DNA from: Paracoccus hibiscisoli
GTDB lineage: Bacteria > Pseudomonadota > Alphaproteobacteria > Rhodobacterales > Rhodobacteraceae
Length of the DNA: 64,000 nucleotides
Direction: 5' to 3'
NCBI RefSeq assembly: GCF_005048265.1
Contig: NZ_SUNH01000008.1
Location: forward strand, 1-64,000
In this document: piece after piece, positions 1 through 9,324 of the stretch
How the letters are laid out: every line of letters starts with the position of its first letter
Position numbering within the stretch: position 1 is the stretch's first letter
Program-made: the position numbers and the translations under genes
Notes under the pieces: generated by a model
The model's database searches: none
What the model saw: the letters and a program-made list of their open reading frames with translations, nothing else
Told to the model about the DNA's origin: nothing

Positions 1-179
1 AGGCAGAACTGGATCGCTGCATTCGACAAGACCGGCGGGCGCCCGGGGCGGCCCTCATGTGCCGCGTGCCAGGCCATCTCCTTGTCCAGCCAGATCAACA
101 AAGACCCGCGCTTCCTGAGCGCAGCGTCGTAAGCGGGCCAGTTCGTCGTGCGGTAGCGGGCGGGATCGGGCTTGCTCAT
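1..179 (-). CDS. IS5-family transposase, N-terminal part
   Basis: Reading from ATG at 179 toward position 1 gives about 59 codons with no stop, beginning MSKPDPARYRTTNW and continuing through RGSLLIWLDKEMAW and GRPGRPPV. This matches the N-terminus of the transposase copy at 44460 (MSKPEAVRYRTTNW ... RGSLLIWLDRDM) nearly residue for residue. The DDE catalytic domain lies outside the window. It acts on its own element ends, one of which is at 228-245. Confidence 0.78.
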   Translation of the reverse strand, partial: MSKPDPARYRTTNWPAYDAALRKRGSLLIWLDKEMAWHAAHEGRPGRPPVLSNAAIQFC

Positions 180-245
180 GCTGCCCGCCTAACCGCATGG
201 ACTCGCAATGTGAATCCCTCTCAATAAGAGTTCTGCAACAACGCC
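1..245 (-). mobile_element. IS5-family insertion sequence, cut by window edge
   Basis: This is the 5' end of an IS5-family element read on the minus strand. The terminal inverted repeat lies at 228-245; read outward to inward it is GGCGTTGTTGCAGAACTC, the same end as the IS5 copy at 44391. The transposase start follows inside. Only about 245 bases are in the window, so completeness cannot be judged. Confidence 0.8.
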
Positions 246-377
246 CCTTGGCAGCAGTCTTCATAGCATGGCGGGTCCGGGAACGGATCTTTATGAAATG
301 CTGAAACACCTCCTCCTCACCAATCAATGGCGAAGATCTGCGAGCCGAGGGTTCGACACGCAGATCGACAGGTGAGT

Positions 378-539
378 TCAGCGGCGGGCCATCAGCAAGC
401 CCAGAAGCACGCCGATGCCCGCTGCAATTCCCAAAGCCTGAGCCGGGTAGCCGCGCACAAGGTCTCTGGTTTCCTGGCAACCCAGCTCGGCATAAAAAGC
501 TGCATCCTGCGCTTGCTGTTCGCCGACCTTGTAGAGCCG
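378..539 (-). pseudogene. DUF883/ElaB-like protein, C-terminal fragment
   Basis: The minus-strand frame ending at 378 reads DLVRGYPAQALGIAAGIGV followed by LLGLLMARR. This is the glycine-zipper membrane anchor and basic tail typical of DUF883/ElaB/YqjD ribosome-associated inner-membrane proteins. Only about 50 residues of the family remain. Upstream of about 540 the sequence is an IS5 end rather than the expected amphipathic helical region, so the gene has lost its 5' half. Assignment rests on the C-terminal anchor alone. Confidence 0.5.
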
Positions 540-614
540 GTGCGGGCTCGGACATGCTGTCCAGCTATGACACCGGACTTGCGATGTGAATCCCCTGCAG
601 TCTTTGCGCAACAA
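540..614 (-). mobile_element. IS5-type 5' end remnant
   Basis: Read on the minus strand, 614 to about 540 begins GGCGTTGTTGCGCAAAG, continues with a leader (about 590-563) that aligns with the leader of the first IS5 copy (about 225-205), and reaches a transposase-like start MSEPAP at 555. Homology then stops and the DUF883 tail begins. It also aligns closely with the IS5 remnant at 19966-20088. It looks like a broken end left by recombination or deletion. Confidence 0.6.
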
Positions 615-668
615 CGCCTCGTCGCTGCCGTGAACCGTGCCTTCTGTAGAGTGCGGTGGCATCTTGGC

Positions 669-1550
669 TCAGGCGGTTGGGCCTGTGCGTAGCAGAGACG
701 CCAGTTCGGGCAGGTTCGCCCCCCCTGCGCCTGCCTCGACCGCCTGCGCCAGGGTCAGGGCGATGCCGTCGGCCACCGCATGGGCGGCACCGGACGCGGC
801 GGACATCTGGCGGTGATAGTCCAGATCCTTGGCGGCATTGGCGATGGAAAAGGCCATCGCCGCGCGGTCGCCCTCGGCCAGAAAGGGCGTGATGCGGTCC
901 AGCGCGACCCCTGCCCCGCCGCCGGCCTGCAAGACATCGATCAGCGTCCGGGGCGCGATGCCCGCATCCTGGGCCTGGGCCGCGGCCTCGGCTAGCAGGG
1001 TCAGAAAGCCGACCGAGACGAAATTGTGCAGCAGCTTCAGCCGGTGACCCGATCCCAGGGGGCCGACATGGCGAACGCTTTCGGCAAAGCAACCCAGAAG
1101 ATCGCGCAAGTCGGCCAGATCCGCCGCGTCCCCGCCGACCAGCAGGTTCAGCCGCCCCTCATGCGCCTCGCGTGCGGTGCGGGTCATCGGGGCGTCCAGA
1201 TAGCGCCCGCCCGCCGCCGCGACCAATGCCCCCATGCGGCAGGTGGAATCCGGCAGCGCGGTCGAGCAGTCGACGATCACCGCCCCCGGCCGCAGCCCGG
1301 CGATGACCCCGTCCGGGGCGGTCAGGACCGCCTCGACCTGAGGCGAGCCGGTGACGCAGAGGATCACCGTATCCGACGCGGCCGCCACTGCCTGTCCGGT
1401 CGCGGCGGGGCGCCCGCCAAGGGACAGGATCTCGGTCGCCGGCCGGTTGCCGGGATGGTCCAGGAAGGTCAGCGCATGACCCCGCAGCAGCAGGTTGCGC
1501 GCGATACCGTGGCCCATATGGCCCAGCCCGATCAGTCCGACGAACGCCAT
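669..1550 (-). CDS. NAD(P)-dependent beta-hydroxyacid dehydrogenase (3-hydroxyisobutyrate dehydrogenase family)
   Basis: A 293-residue cytosolic oxidoreductase predicted to oxidise a 3-hydroxy acid to the semialdehyde or keto acid, or the reverse. It has the N-terminal dinucleotide fold GLIGLGHMG (residues 5-13), the substrate-binding DAPMTR segment near 119-124, and GSGHRLKLLHN near 167-176, where Lys172 is the family catalytic lysine. Length is normal for the family. It is the last gene of the operon ALDH-amidase-dehydrogenase, 12 bases after the aldehyde dehydrogenase, so the two could act in sequence on an alcohol or semialdehyde released by the amidase. The exact substrate is not readable. 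Confidence 0.85.
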   Translation of the reverse strand: MAFVGLIGLGHMGHGIARNLLLRGHALTFLDHPGNRPATEILSLGGRPAATGQAVAAASDTVILCVTGSPQVEAVLTAPDGVIAGLRPGAVIVDCSTALPDSTCRMGALVAAAGGRYLDAPMTRTAREAHEGRLNLLVGGDAADLADLRDLLGCFAESVRHVGPLGSGHRLKLLHNFVSVGFLTLLAEAAAQAQDAGIAPRTLIDVLQAGGGAGVALDRITPFLAEGDRAAMAFSIANAAKDLDYHRQMSAASGAAHAVADGIALTLAQAVEAGAGGANLPELASLLRTGPTA

Positions 1551-1562
1551 GCCGTTTCCCCC

Positions 1563-3050
1563 TCAGTCCGTGTTGATCCAGATGGCCTTGCTGTCCAGAT
1601 ACTCGTCCAGATGCTCGATCCCGCCCTCGCGCCCGTGGCCCGAGGCCTTGACGCCGCCGAAGGGCACCGCCGGGTCGATGGCGTGGTACATGTTCACCCA
1701 GACCGTGCCCGCGCGCAGCCGGTGCGCCAGCTTGTGCGCGGTGCCCAGATGCGAGGTGAAGACCCCCGCCGCCAGCCCATAGGGGGTGGCATTGGCGCGC
1801 GTGACGACCTCGTCCAGATCATCGAAGGCCAGCGCGGAAAGGACCGGGCCAAAGATCTCGTCGCGGGCGAGGGTCATGTCGTCGGCCACATCGGCAAAGA
1901 CGGTGGGCTGAAAGAACTGCCCGCCCTCAAGGCCCGGCCCCTTAGCCCGTGCGCCGCCGGTCAGCAGCCGGGCGCCTTCGGCCTGGCCGCGGTCCAGAAA
2001 GCCCTGCACCCGTTCGGCCTGGCGGGCCGAGATCAGCGGCCCGATCTCGGTTTCGGGATCAACGCCGGGGCCAAGGCGCAGGGCGCGCGCGTGGTCCGCA
2101 AGGCGGTGCAGCACCTCGTCCTGGATCTGGCGGTCGACGAACAGGCGCGATCCGGCGATGCAGATCTGGCCGGAATTGGCAAAGACCGCCATGGCTGCGA
2201 TGGGGATCGCGCGGTCCAGATCGGCGTCGCGGCAGATGATGACGGGCGACTTGCCGCCCAGCTCCAGCGACACGCGCCGCAGATTGCCCGCCGCTGCCTG
2301 CGCGATGGCCCGCCCCGTCGCGGTCGATCCGGTGAAGGCGATGCGGTCCACGCCCGGATGGGCGGCCAGCGGGGCGCCGGCCTCAGGGCCCGTGCCGGTC
2401 ACGACGTTCAGCACCCCCGGCGGCAGGCCGCAATCCTGCATGATGCGGGCCAGCATCAGCACCGTCAGAGACGCTTCTTCAGAGGGTTTCAGCACCACGG
2501 TGCAGCCGGTTGCCAAGGCCGGCGCGATCTTCCAGACGGACCCGGCGATGGGCGCGTTCCAGGGGATTATCGCGCCGATCACGCCCAGGGGTTCGCGCAC
2601 GGTGAAGGACCGGATCTCGCCGGGGAACGAGTTCGGAATCGTCAGCCCGTGGATCGCGACCGCCTGCCCGGCATAAAAGCGCAGCATTCCTAGCACGCGG
2701 CGGCTGTTCGCCAGACTGCGCTGGATCGGCATGCCCATGTCCAGCGTGTCGGACAGGCACAGATCCTGCCATTCGGCCTCGACCCGTTCGGCGATGCGCA
2801 ACAGGAGGGCCTGACGTTCAAAGGGGGTGAAGCGCGCCCATGGCCCCTCGAAGGCGCGGCGGGCGGCGGCGACGGCGTCCCTGATGTCGGCCTCGGCCCC
2901 GCGCGGGACCGTCGCCAGAAGGCGCCCGGTCGCGGGATCGCGCGCCTCGATCACCGTGCCGGACTGCGCATCGCGCCAGTCCCCGTCGATCAGCATCCGG
3001 CGGTGCCCGCCATCGTAAAGCGCGGCGGCGCGTTCGGCCCAGTTTGTCAT
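1563..3050 (-). CDS. Aldehyde dehydrogenase
   Basis: NAD(P)-dependent aldehyde dehydrogenase of 495 residues. Visible motifs are IPWNAP (about 162), the catalytic Glu263 in LELGGKSP and the nucleophile Cys297 in GQICIAGS. The reading frame extends further upstream, but ATG at 3050 overlaps the amidase stop as ATGA, the linkage style used throughout this window, and gives the usual family length. The fold is most like betaine-aldehyde or broad-range ALDH1/2-type enzymes; substrate is not determinable. Co-transcribed with an amidase and a beta-hydroxyacid dehydrogenase. Confidence 0.9.
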   Translation of the reverse strand: MTNWAERAAALYDGGHRRMLIDGDWRDAQSGTVIEARDPATGRLLATVPRGAEADIRDAVAAARRAFEGPWARFTPFERQALLLRIAERVEAEWQDLCLSDTLDMGMPIQRSLANSRRVLGMLRFYAGQAVAIHGLTIPNSFPGEIRSFTVREPLGVIGAIIPWNAPIAGSVWKIAPALATGCTVVLKPSEEASLTVLMLARIMQDCGLPPGVLNVVTGTGPEAGAPLAAHPGVDRIAFTGSTATGRAIAQAAAGNLRRVSLELGGKSPVIICRDADLDRAIPIAAMAVFANSGQICIAGSRLFVDRQIQDEVLHRLADHARALRLGPGVDPETEIGPLISARQAERVQGFLDRGQAEGARLLTGGARAKGPGLEGGQFFQPTVFADVADDMTLARDEIFGPVLSALAFDDLDEVVTRANATPYGLAAGVFTSHLGTAHKLAHRLRAGTVWVNMYHAIDPAVPFGGVKASGHGREGGIEHLDEYLDSKAIWINTD

Positions 3051-4462
3051 GCCGCCACCCCAGCCAGCCGGGGCCAGGGCTGCGGGGCGGGGGCGATCAC
3101 CTCCCATGCCCGCGCGGCGCGCAGAACGCCCAGATCGTCGAAGCGGCGGCCCGCGATCTGCAACCCGATGGGCACGCCCTGCGCGTCATACCCGCAGGGC
3201 ACAGAAATCGCCGGCTGTTCGCCCAGATTGAAGGGCATGGTAAAGCCGATATGCGCCATCGTCCGCGCCATGTCGTTGTCGCAAGGACAGGCCCAATCGG
3301 CCGGAAAGGACGTGCTGGGCGAGACCGGCGACAGGATCAGGTCGAACCGTTCGGACATGGCAGTGGTCCTGCGGCGGATCTCGATGGTCGCGGCATAGTC
3401 GCGATAGACCGCCTCGCCCGTGCGGCCAAGGCCCGCCTCGGCCCATTCCAGAATCTTGGGCAGGATGCGGCCGCGCCGCGCCTCGGGCAGATCCGAGGTT
3501 TCGACCCCGGCGCGGGTGCGCCAGAAATCATCGACATGCTTCAGCATATCGGGCGTCAGCCACGGCGCGATCGGCTCGACGATGGCGCCCGCCTCCTCGA
3601 ACAGGGCGGCCGCGCGCGTGACAGTGGCGCGCACCTGCGGATCGACCGGCATGCCGCAACCCGCATCCAGCAGCAGGCCAATGCGCAGACCGTCCAGCGT
3701 GCCATCCAGATCCTGCCAGTCCAGCGCCGCGGGGGGCAGGTTCATGTGATCGCGCGCGTCCGGTCCCGACAGCACCGCCATCGCCAGCGCCGCATCCGCG
3801 ACCGTGCGCGTCATCGGGCCCGCCGCCCGGCCCATGAAGGGCGGATCAATGGGCACCCGGCCAAGACTGGGCTTCAGGCCCACCAGCCCGCACCACGCCG
3901 CCGGCAGCCGGATCGAGCCGCCGATATCCGTGCCCAGATGGATCGGCCCGTAGCCCGCCGCCCCCGCAGCCCCCGCCCCCGCGCTGGAGCCACCGGGGTT
4001 CATCGCAAGGTTCCACGGGTTGCGCGTCAGCCGATGAAAGCTGGACAGGCCCGAGGACAGCATCCCCAGATCGGGCATGGTCGTGCGGCCGGTGAAGACG
4101 GCCCCCCCCTCGCGCAGGCGGGCGGCAGGGGGCGCGTCATGGGCCTGCGGCGCGAGGTCCGAGGCGGCGGTGCCAAGGGGCATGGGCACGCCGCGCGTCG
4201 CGATGTTTTCCTTGATGGTCACCGGCACGCCGTCCAGCACGGCGCCATTGACCGCCAGTGGCGTGCCCGCGCGCCAGCGTGCCTCGGACGCGCGGGCAGC
4301 TGCCATCGTCTCGTCGGGGTCCAGATGCCAGATGGCGTTGATCTGCCCGTCACAGGCCGCGATCCGGTCCAGGACGTCGCGCGCCACCTCGACCGGGGAC
4401 AGATCGCCCTTGCGGAAGGCGGCCACCATCTGAACCGCGCTCAGCTCATTCGTTCCGGTCAT
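3047..4462 (-). CDS. Amidase, amidase-signature family
   Basis: A 471-residue amide hydrolase. The Ser-cisSer-Lys triad is complete: Lys84 in VTIKENIA, the cis-serine (about Ser160) in NPGGSSAG and nucleophile Ser183 in GTDIGGSIRLPA. Length fits the family (about 450-500). No signal peptide is seen, so it is cytosolic. It opens the minus-strand operon and is divergent from the IclR gene at 4555; the palindrome at 4486-4500 lies in the shared promoter region. It could release ammonia or an amine from an amide taken up by the neighbouring dipeptide-type ABC system. Confidence 0.88.
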   Translation of the reverse strand: MTGTNELSAVQMVAAFRKGDLSPVEVARDVLDRIAACDGQINAIWHLDPDETMAAARASEARWRAGTPLAVNGAVLDGVPVTIKENIATRGVPMPLGTAASDLAPQAHDAPPAARLREGGAVFTGRTTMPDLGMLSSGLSSFHRLTRNPWNLAMNPGGSSAGAGAAGAAGYGPIHLGTDIGGSIRLPAAWCGLVGLKPSLGRVPIDPPFMGRAAGPMTRTVADAALAMAVLSGPDARDHMNLPPAALDWQDLDGTLDGLRIGLLLDAGCGMPVDPQVRATVTRAAALFEEAGAIVEPIAPWLTPDMLKHVDDFWRTRAGVETSDLPEARRGRILPKILEWAEAGLGRTGEAVYRDYAATIEIRRRTTAMSERFDLILSPVSPSTSFPADWACPCDNDMARTMAHIGFTMPFNLGEQPAISVPCGYDAQGVPIGLQIAGRRFDDLGVLRAARAWEVIAPAPQPWPRLAGVAA

Positions 4463-4485
4463 CGGCGTTCCCCTGTTGCAGGCCG

Positions 4486-4500
4486 TATCGCTGTGCGATA
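4486..4500. promoter_or_regulatory. Putative IclR operator, copy 1
   Basis: TATCGC-TGT-GCGATA is a perfect 6-bp inverted repeat with a 3-base spacer, between the divergent amidase (start 4462) and iclR (start 4555). Almost the same sequence, TATTGC-TGT-CCGATA, occurs at 14335-14349 in front of the second IclR paralogue. Position, symmetry and conservation suggest an IclR binding site controlling both directions. Confidence 0.6.
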
Positions 4501-4554
4501 TGGATGTATTGATTACGATAGATCGCGCCCTCGCGCCCCGTCAAGCGGTCCCGC

Positions 4555-5361
4555 ATGAACGACATCACCCGTCCCGTCCTGCCCCCCGTCCCGATCGCGC
4601 CGCCCCCGGACGATCCCCTGTTCGTCGATGCCATCGCGCGCGGGTTTCAGGTTCTGTCGGCCTTTCACGGCGCCTCGGGGCCGTTGTCCCTGGGCGAGAT
4701 CGCGGCCCGCAGCGGGCTGGGCAAAAGCGCGGTGCAGCGGATCGTCCACACGCTGCGCCATCAGGGATACCTGCGCCGTGACCCGCGCGATCGCGGCTAT
4801 CTGCCGGGGCTGCGGCTGCTGGATCACGCGCTGGACTATCAGCGGCTGGACCCGCAGATCGCCCGCGTTCTGCCGGTGCTGATGGAGCTGCGGCGCGAGA
4901 CGGGCGAGCGGGTCGATTTCAGCCTGCGCGACGATCTGCGGCTGGTCTATGCGCTGCGCTTCCAGTCCAAGCGGGGGTTCTATTCGGCCTCGCTGATCGG
5001 GACCAGCGTGCCGCTTTACTGCACGGCGGGGGGGCTTGCGGTCCTCAGCCGCCTGCCCCGCCCCGAGGCCGAGGCGCTGCTGGCCCGGTCCTCGCTGGTG
5101 CCCTATTCGCAGCGCACGCTGACCGATCCACAGGCGATCATGGCCCGCGTGGATCAGGCCCGCACCGACGGCTTTGCCATCGCGCAAGAAGAGATCGTCG
5201 CCGGAGAGATCGCCCTTGGCGTTCCGGTGCTGGACGAGGGCGGGCAGCCCATCGGCGCCATCCATGTCGCCGGATCGCTCAGCGAATGGGACGCAGGCAG
5301 CTTTGCGCGCAGCTTCGCACCCTTGGCCATGACCGCCGCCGGGGGCCTTGGCGGCGGCTGA
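4555..5361 (+). CDS. IclR-family transcriptional regulator
   Basis: A 268-residue regulator. An N-terminal winged helix-turn-helix spans about residues 25-85 (LSLGEIAARSGLGKSAVQRI) and is followed by the IclR effector domain, ending in the family motif AIHVAGSLSEW. It is divergent from the amidase operon and convergent with the M20 peptidase gene at 5367-6497, 5 bases away. It is a close paralogue of the regulator at 14411 (shared LQSKR/FQSKR, RTLTDP and IHVAGSL segments). Both probably bind the 15-bp palindrome found upstream of each. Confidence 0.9.
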   Translation: MNDITRPVLPPVPIAPPPDDPLFVDAIARGFQVLSAFHGASGPLSLGEIAARSGLGKSAVQRIVHTLRHQGYLRRDPRDRGYLPGLRLLDHALDYQRLDPQIARVLPVLMELRRETGERVDFSLRDDLRLVYALRFQSKRGFYSASLIGTSVPLYCTAGGLAVLSRLPRPEAEALLARSSLVPYSQRTLTDPQAIMARVDQARTDGFAIAQEEIVAGEIALGVPVLDEGGQPIGAIHVAGSLSEWDAGSFARSFAPLAMTAAGGLGGG

Positions 5362-5366
5362 GCCCA

Positions 5367-6497
5367 TCAGCGGATCTGCGTCAGCAGGCCCGCGGCCAGC
5401 CGGGCGCGTTCGGTCAGGCTGGCCACCTCGATATGTTCGTCCAGCGTGTGCAGGCCGCGCCCCCGGACGCCGATGGAATCCAGCGTCGGCACGCCCATCG
5501 CCCCGGTGAAGTTCCCGTCCGAGCCGCCCCCGGCGCTGCCTGCGGGCAGATCGAAGCCGATCTGCGCGGCAAGCCCCCGCGCCACGTCCAGCAGCGCCAT
5601 CGTGCCCGGCTGCGGCTCCCATACGGGGCGGGTGACACCGCGCGTGATGGTGAAATCAACGCCGTTCTCTTCGCCCTGCAGGGCCGTCAGCGCGGCGACG
5701 CCCCGGTCCAGGTCCGATTGGGTCTTGGCCATGGACAAGACCTCGGCCCGGCATTCGGAGGGGACGCAGTTCACCCATTGCCCGGCATGAACCACGCCCA
5801 CCGAAAAAGTGCAGTCCTCGGTCGTCATCGCCTCGATTTCAAGGATGCGCCGCGCCATGGCGGCGATTGCGGATCGCCCGTCCTTGAGTGCCCACCCGGC
5901 ATGGCTGGGCCTCCCTTCGGTTAAAAGGTTGAAGCGCGCGATGGCATAGCGTCCGATCACCGCGCCCCCGTCGGGGGATGCGGGTTCAGGCAGCAGAACG
6001 GCGTGCTGGCCGCGGGCGGCGTCCTCGATCAGGCTGCGGGTGGCCGGGGTGCCGACCTCCTCGTCGGGGGTAAATAGGAACGTCACCGGCAAAGGCGTGG
6101 TCAGACCCGCGCGTGCGATCTGGCGCATCGCCTCCAGGAAGACATAATTGCCGCCCTTCATGTCCATGATGCCCGGCCCCCAAGCCTTGCCGTCCTGAAC
6201 CCGGAAGGGCAGCTTCTCCAGCGTGCCGATCGGATGAACCGTGTCCAGGTGCCCCGACACCAGGATGCCGGGCTGGCCCTGATCCGCATGCGGAAACGTC
6301 GCGCGGATCGAGGTGCCAAAGCCCTTGGTCCCCGGCACCGTTTCCACCGTCGCACCGATGGCCGACAGGTCCCGCGCGGCCAGGTCCATCATCCGGCTGA
6401 CGGCGGCGGCGTCCCAGGTCGGGCTTTCGCATTCGATCCAGGGGCGCAGGCCCGCCAGCATCGCGTCATCGTCAAAGGGCAGGTCAACCGCGCTCAT
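5367..6497 (-). CDS. M20-family metallopeptidase (carboxypeptidase G2-like)
   Basis: A 376-residue zinc peptidase. Motifs: SGHLDTVHP (His83 and Asp85), GPGIMDMKGG (Asp112) and TPDEEVGTP (Glu146/147), which are the metal ligands and general base of M20A/ArgE/DapE/CPG2 enzymes. ATG at 6497 is chosen because it overlaps the stop of the upstream gene as ATGA. It probably removes a C-terminal amino acid or an N-acyl group from imported peptides. It is the last gene of a seven-gene operon reaching back to the MlrC gene. Confidence 0.88.
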   Translation of the reverse strand: MSAVDLPFDDDAMLAGLRPWIECESPTWDAAAVSRMMDLAARDLSAIGATVETVPGTKGFGTSIRATFPHADQGQPGILVSGHLDTVHPIGTLEKLPFRVQDGKAWGPGIMDMKGGNYVFLEAMRQIARAGLTTPLPVTFLFTPDEEVGTPATRSLIEDAARGQHAVLLPEPASPDGGAVIGRYAIARFNLLTEGRPSHAGWALKDGRSAIAAMARRILEIEAMTTEDCTFSVGVVHAGQWVNCVPSECRAEVLSMAKTQSDLDRGVAALTALQGEENGVDFTITRGVTRPVWEPQPGTMALLDVARGLAAQIGFDLPAGSAGGGSDGNFTGAMGVPTLDSIGVRGRGLHTLDEHIEVASLTERARLAAGLLTQIR

Positions 6498-7663
6498 GCG
6501 GCCACCGGCAGGCGGCGTTCGATCAGGCGGGCATAGATGGACGCGCCGACCGGCAGGATCGCCTCGTCCAGCACGAAGCCCGGATTGTGCAGCGGCACAG
6601 TGCCCGCATGGCCCACGTTGCCATAGGCGCCGGGAACCTGCTGCAGCATGTCGGCGAAATCCTCGGACCCGGTGAAAGGGTGGGAATCGTCGCGCACGTT
6701 TTCGGTCCCCAGCACGTCGGCTGCGGCCTGGGTCCACGCGTCCGACAGGTCGGCGTCGTTCACCAGCACGTCAAAGATTTCGCGGAACGCGCAGGTGATC
6801 TGCAGATCGAACGCCTGCGCGGCGCCGTCGCAGATGGCGCGCATGCGGGCCTGCATCAGGTCACGGACCTCGGGCTTGAAAAAGCGGATCGTGCCGGCCA
6901 GCGTCGCGGTTTCGGGCACGACGTTATAGGCGCTGCCCGCGTGGATCTGGGTCACCGACAGCACGGCCTGATCCAGCGGCGCGACGTTGCGGCCCAGGAT
7001 TGTCTGGAACTGCCCGACCAGCCCGGTTGCCGCGACCAGCGCGTCGCGCGACTGTTGCGGCATCGCGGCGTGGCTGCCCTTGCCGGTCACGGTGATGTCG
7101 AAAAAGGACGCCCCCGCCATCGCCGGTCCCTTGCACAGCGTGGCCTTGCCCGACTGGCCGGTGGGCTGGTTGTGCATGCCGTAGACCTCGTCCACCGGAA
7201 ACCGCTGGAACAGGCCGTCGGCGATCATGGCGCGTGCGCCGCCCAGACCCTCCTCGGCGGGCTGGAAGATCAGGACCGCGGTGCCGTCGAAATTGCGCGT
7301 CCGGGCCAGGTACTGCGCAGCCCCCAGCAGCATGGTCGTGTGCCCGTCATGGCCACAGGCATGCATCTTGCCGGCTTGGGTCGAGGCATGGGCCAGGCCG
7401 GTCAATTCCTGAATCGGCAGCGCGTCCATGTCGGCGCGCAGGCCGATGCGGCGGTTGCCCTGACCGCGGCCATGCACGATGCCCACGACGCCGGTCTTGC
7501 CCACGCCCTCGTGGACCTCGTCCACGCCCCATTCGCGCAGCTTTGCCGCGACGACGGCGCTGGTGCGGACCTCCTCCATGCCGATCTCGGGGTGGGCGTG
7601 CAGGTCGCGGAAGATGGCCGTCAGGTCCGGGACGGCGGCGTCGATCTCAGGCAGGTTCGGCAT
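6494..7663 (-). CDS. M20D amidohydrolase (hippurate hydrolase / N-acyl-amino-acid deacylase type)
   Basis: A 389-residue cytosolic metallohydrolase. The M20D zinc motif MHACGHDGHTTMLLG is near residue 107, GLRADMDALP precedes it, and FQPAEEG carries the catalytic glutamate. These enzymes hydrolyse N-acyl or N-aroyl amino acids and amide-linked auxin-type conjugates. It overlaps the end of the ABC ATPase gene by 17 bases and the next peptidase by ATGA, so the transporter and two hydrolases are translationally coupled. Confidence 0.9.
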   Translation of the reverse strand: MPNLPEIDAAVPDLTAIFRDLHAHPEIGMEEVRTSAVVAAKLREWGVDEVHEGVGKTGVVGIVHGRGQGNRRIGLRADMDALPIQELTGLAHASTQAGKMHACGHDGHTTMLLGAAQYLARTRNFDGTAVLIFQPAEEGLGGARAMIADGLFQRFPVDEVYGMHNQPTGQSGKATLCKGPAMAGASFFDITVTGKGSHAAMPQQSRDALVAATGLVGQFQTILGRNVAPLDQAVLSVTQIHAGSAYNVVPETATLAGTIRFFKPEVRDLMQARMRAICDGAAQAFDLQITCAFREIFDVLVNDADLSDAWTQAAADVLGTENVRDDSHPFTGSEDFADMLQQVPGAYGNVGHAGTVPLHNPGFVLDEAILPVGASIYARLIERRLPVAA

Positions 7664-9320
7664 GTCTCACCTCTGGCATTGCGCGGAAGTTCTGAAAGTC
7701 CCAGGACCGGCCGGGGGCGGCCTCGATCAGGGCGCGGGTATAGGGGTGGGCGGGGGCGGCCAGCACCTGGCCTGCGGGCCCGTGTTCGACGACCGCGCCG
7801 CGCTGCATCACGATCACCTCGTCGCAGATCTGGGCGGCGACGCGCAGGTCGTGGGTGATGAAGACGATGGCGATGCCCAGATCGCGCTGCAACTGGTCCA
7901 GCAGGTCCAGCACCTGCGCCTGCACCGACACGTCCAGCGCGGACACGGCCTCGTCGGCAACCAGCACGTCGGGGCGCATCATCACCGCCCGGGCGATCGC
8001 GATCCGCTGCCGCTGACCGCCCGAGAACTGGTGCGGATAGCGGGCCAGCGCATCGGCGGGCAGGCCCACGACGCCCATCAGGCGCGCGGCCTCGGCCATC
8101 GCGTCCGCACGGGTGGTGCCATAGTTCAGCGGCCCCTCGATCAGGCTTTCGCCGATGGTCCAGCGGGGGTTCAGCGACCGCATCGGATCCTGGAACACCA
8201 CCTGCAGCTTGCGCCGGTGCGGGCGCAGGGCGCTGCGCGACAGGGTCGCGATGTCGGCATCGTCCAGAAGGATGCGCCCCGAGGTCGGGTCGATCAGCCG
8301 CATAATGCAGCGCGCGACGGTCGATTTGCCCGACCCGCTTTCGCCCACGATGCCCAGGGTGCGGCCGCGGGACAGCGAAAACGTCACGTCCTTGGCCGCA
8401 TGGGCCTGCGGCAGCTTCCGCAGGATGCCCCCGCCGCCATAGATCTTGTTCAGCCGTTCTACCCGCAGGACCGCATCGTCCCCGGCGGGGCGGGCGTCGC
8501 GCGGCGACAGGCTGGGCACGGCCTGCAGCAGCTTGCGGGTATAGTCGGCCCGGGGCTCGCGCAGCAGCGTCTCGACCGCGCCATGTTCGACGATCTCTCC
8601 GTGCTTCATGACATAGACGGTGTCGGCGATTTCCGCGACGACGCCCATGTCATGGGTGATGAACAGCACCGCCGTGCCGTGGTCGCGCTGCAATTCGTCG
8701 ATCAGCGCCAGGATCTGCTTTTGCGTGGTCACATCCAGCGCGGTCGTGGGTTCGTCCGCGATCAGCAGGACCGGTTCCAGCACCAGCGCCATCGCGATCA
8801 TGATGCGCTGGCGCTGGCCGCCCGATAGCTGGTGGGGATAGGATTTGAAGATGCGTTCCACGTCGGGCAGATGCACCTGTTCCATGATCGCGACCGCGCG
8901 CCTGCGGCGTTCCGCGGTGCCCATGTCGGTGTGCAGCTCCATCACCTCCATGATCTGGTCGCCGACGCGCAGCACCGGGTTCAGCGCGGTCATGGGTTCC
9001 TGAAAGATCATGGCCACGCGGGCGGCGCGCAGTTCGCGCATCTGGGCCTGCGTCAGCGGCAGCAGATCGCGGCCCTGCAGCTGGATCGTGCCACCCGCCA
9101 CCTGTAGGGCCTGGGGCAGCAGCCCCATGATCGCAAGCGAGGTGACCGATTTCCCCGACCCGGATTCGCCCACCAAGCAGACGGTTTCGCCCGCGCGAAT
9201 GGTCACGTCGATCGACTTCAGCACGCCGGGGTTGCCCGGCGTGTCCGGAAGGGTCACGGTCAGGTCGCAGGCCTGCAGGACCACGTCGGCGGTGTCGAAA
9301 TTGCGTGTCTTGAACAGCAT
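7647..9320 (-). CDS. Dipeptide/oligopeptide-type ABC transporter, fused double ATPase
   Basis: A 557-residue protein with two nucleotide-binding domains in one chain, equivalent to DppD+DppF (GsiA-like). Domain 1: Walker A GESGSGKS near 53, signature LSGGQRQRI, Walker [13 protein letters not shown]. Domain 2: [12 protein letters not shown] near 330, [21 protein letters not shown]. The second Walker B has Ala-Val where domain 1 has Pro-Thr, but the catalytic acidic residue is kept. It energises the two permeases encoded just upstream. Confidence 0.93.
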   Translation of the reverse strand: MLFKTRNFDTADVVLQACDLTVTLPDTPGNPGVLKSIDVTIRAGETVCLVGESGSGKSVTSLAIMGLLPQALQVAGGTIQLQGRDLLPLTQAQMRELRAARVAMIFQEPMTALNPVLRVGDQIMEVMELHTDMGTAERRRRAVAIMEQVHLPDVERIFKSYPHQLSGGQRQRIMIAMALVLEPVLLIADEPTTALDVTTQKQILALIDELQRDHGTAVLFITHDMGVVAEIADTVYVMKHGEIVEHGAVETLLREPRADYTRKLLQAVPSLSPRDARPAGDDAVLRVERLNKIYGGGGILRKLPQAHAAKDVTFSLSRGRTLGIVGESGSGKSTVARCIMRLIDPTSGRILLDDADIATLSRSALRPHRRKLQVVFQDPMRSLNPRWTIGESLIEGPLNYGTTRADAMAEAARLMGVVGLPADALARYPHQFSGGQRQRIAIARAVMMRPDVLVADEAVSALDVSVQAQVLDLLDQLQRDLGIAIVFITHDLRVAAQICDEVIVMQRGAVVEHGPAGQVLAAPAHPYTRALIEAAPGRSWDFQNFRAMPEVRHAEPA

Positions 9321-9324
9321 GGCC

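Noticed and set aside
1026..2693. Long plus-strand frame of 555 codons over the dehydrogenase and aldehyde dehydrogenase genes
   Set aside because: Antisense shadow in GC-rich DNA: Arg/Gly/Pro/Gln-rich, no domain, covers two well-supported genes on the other strand.
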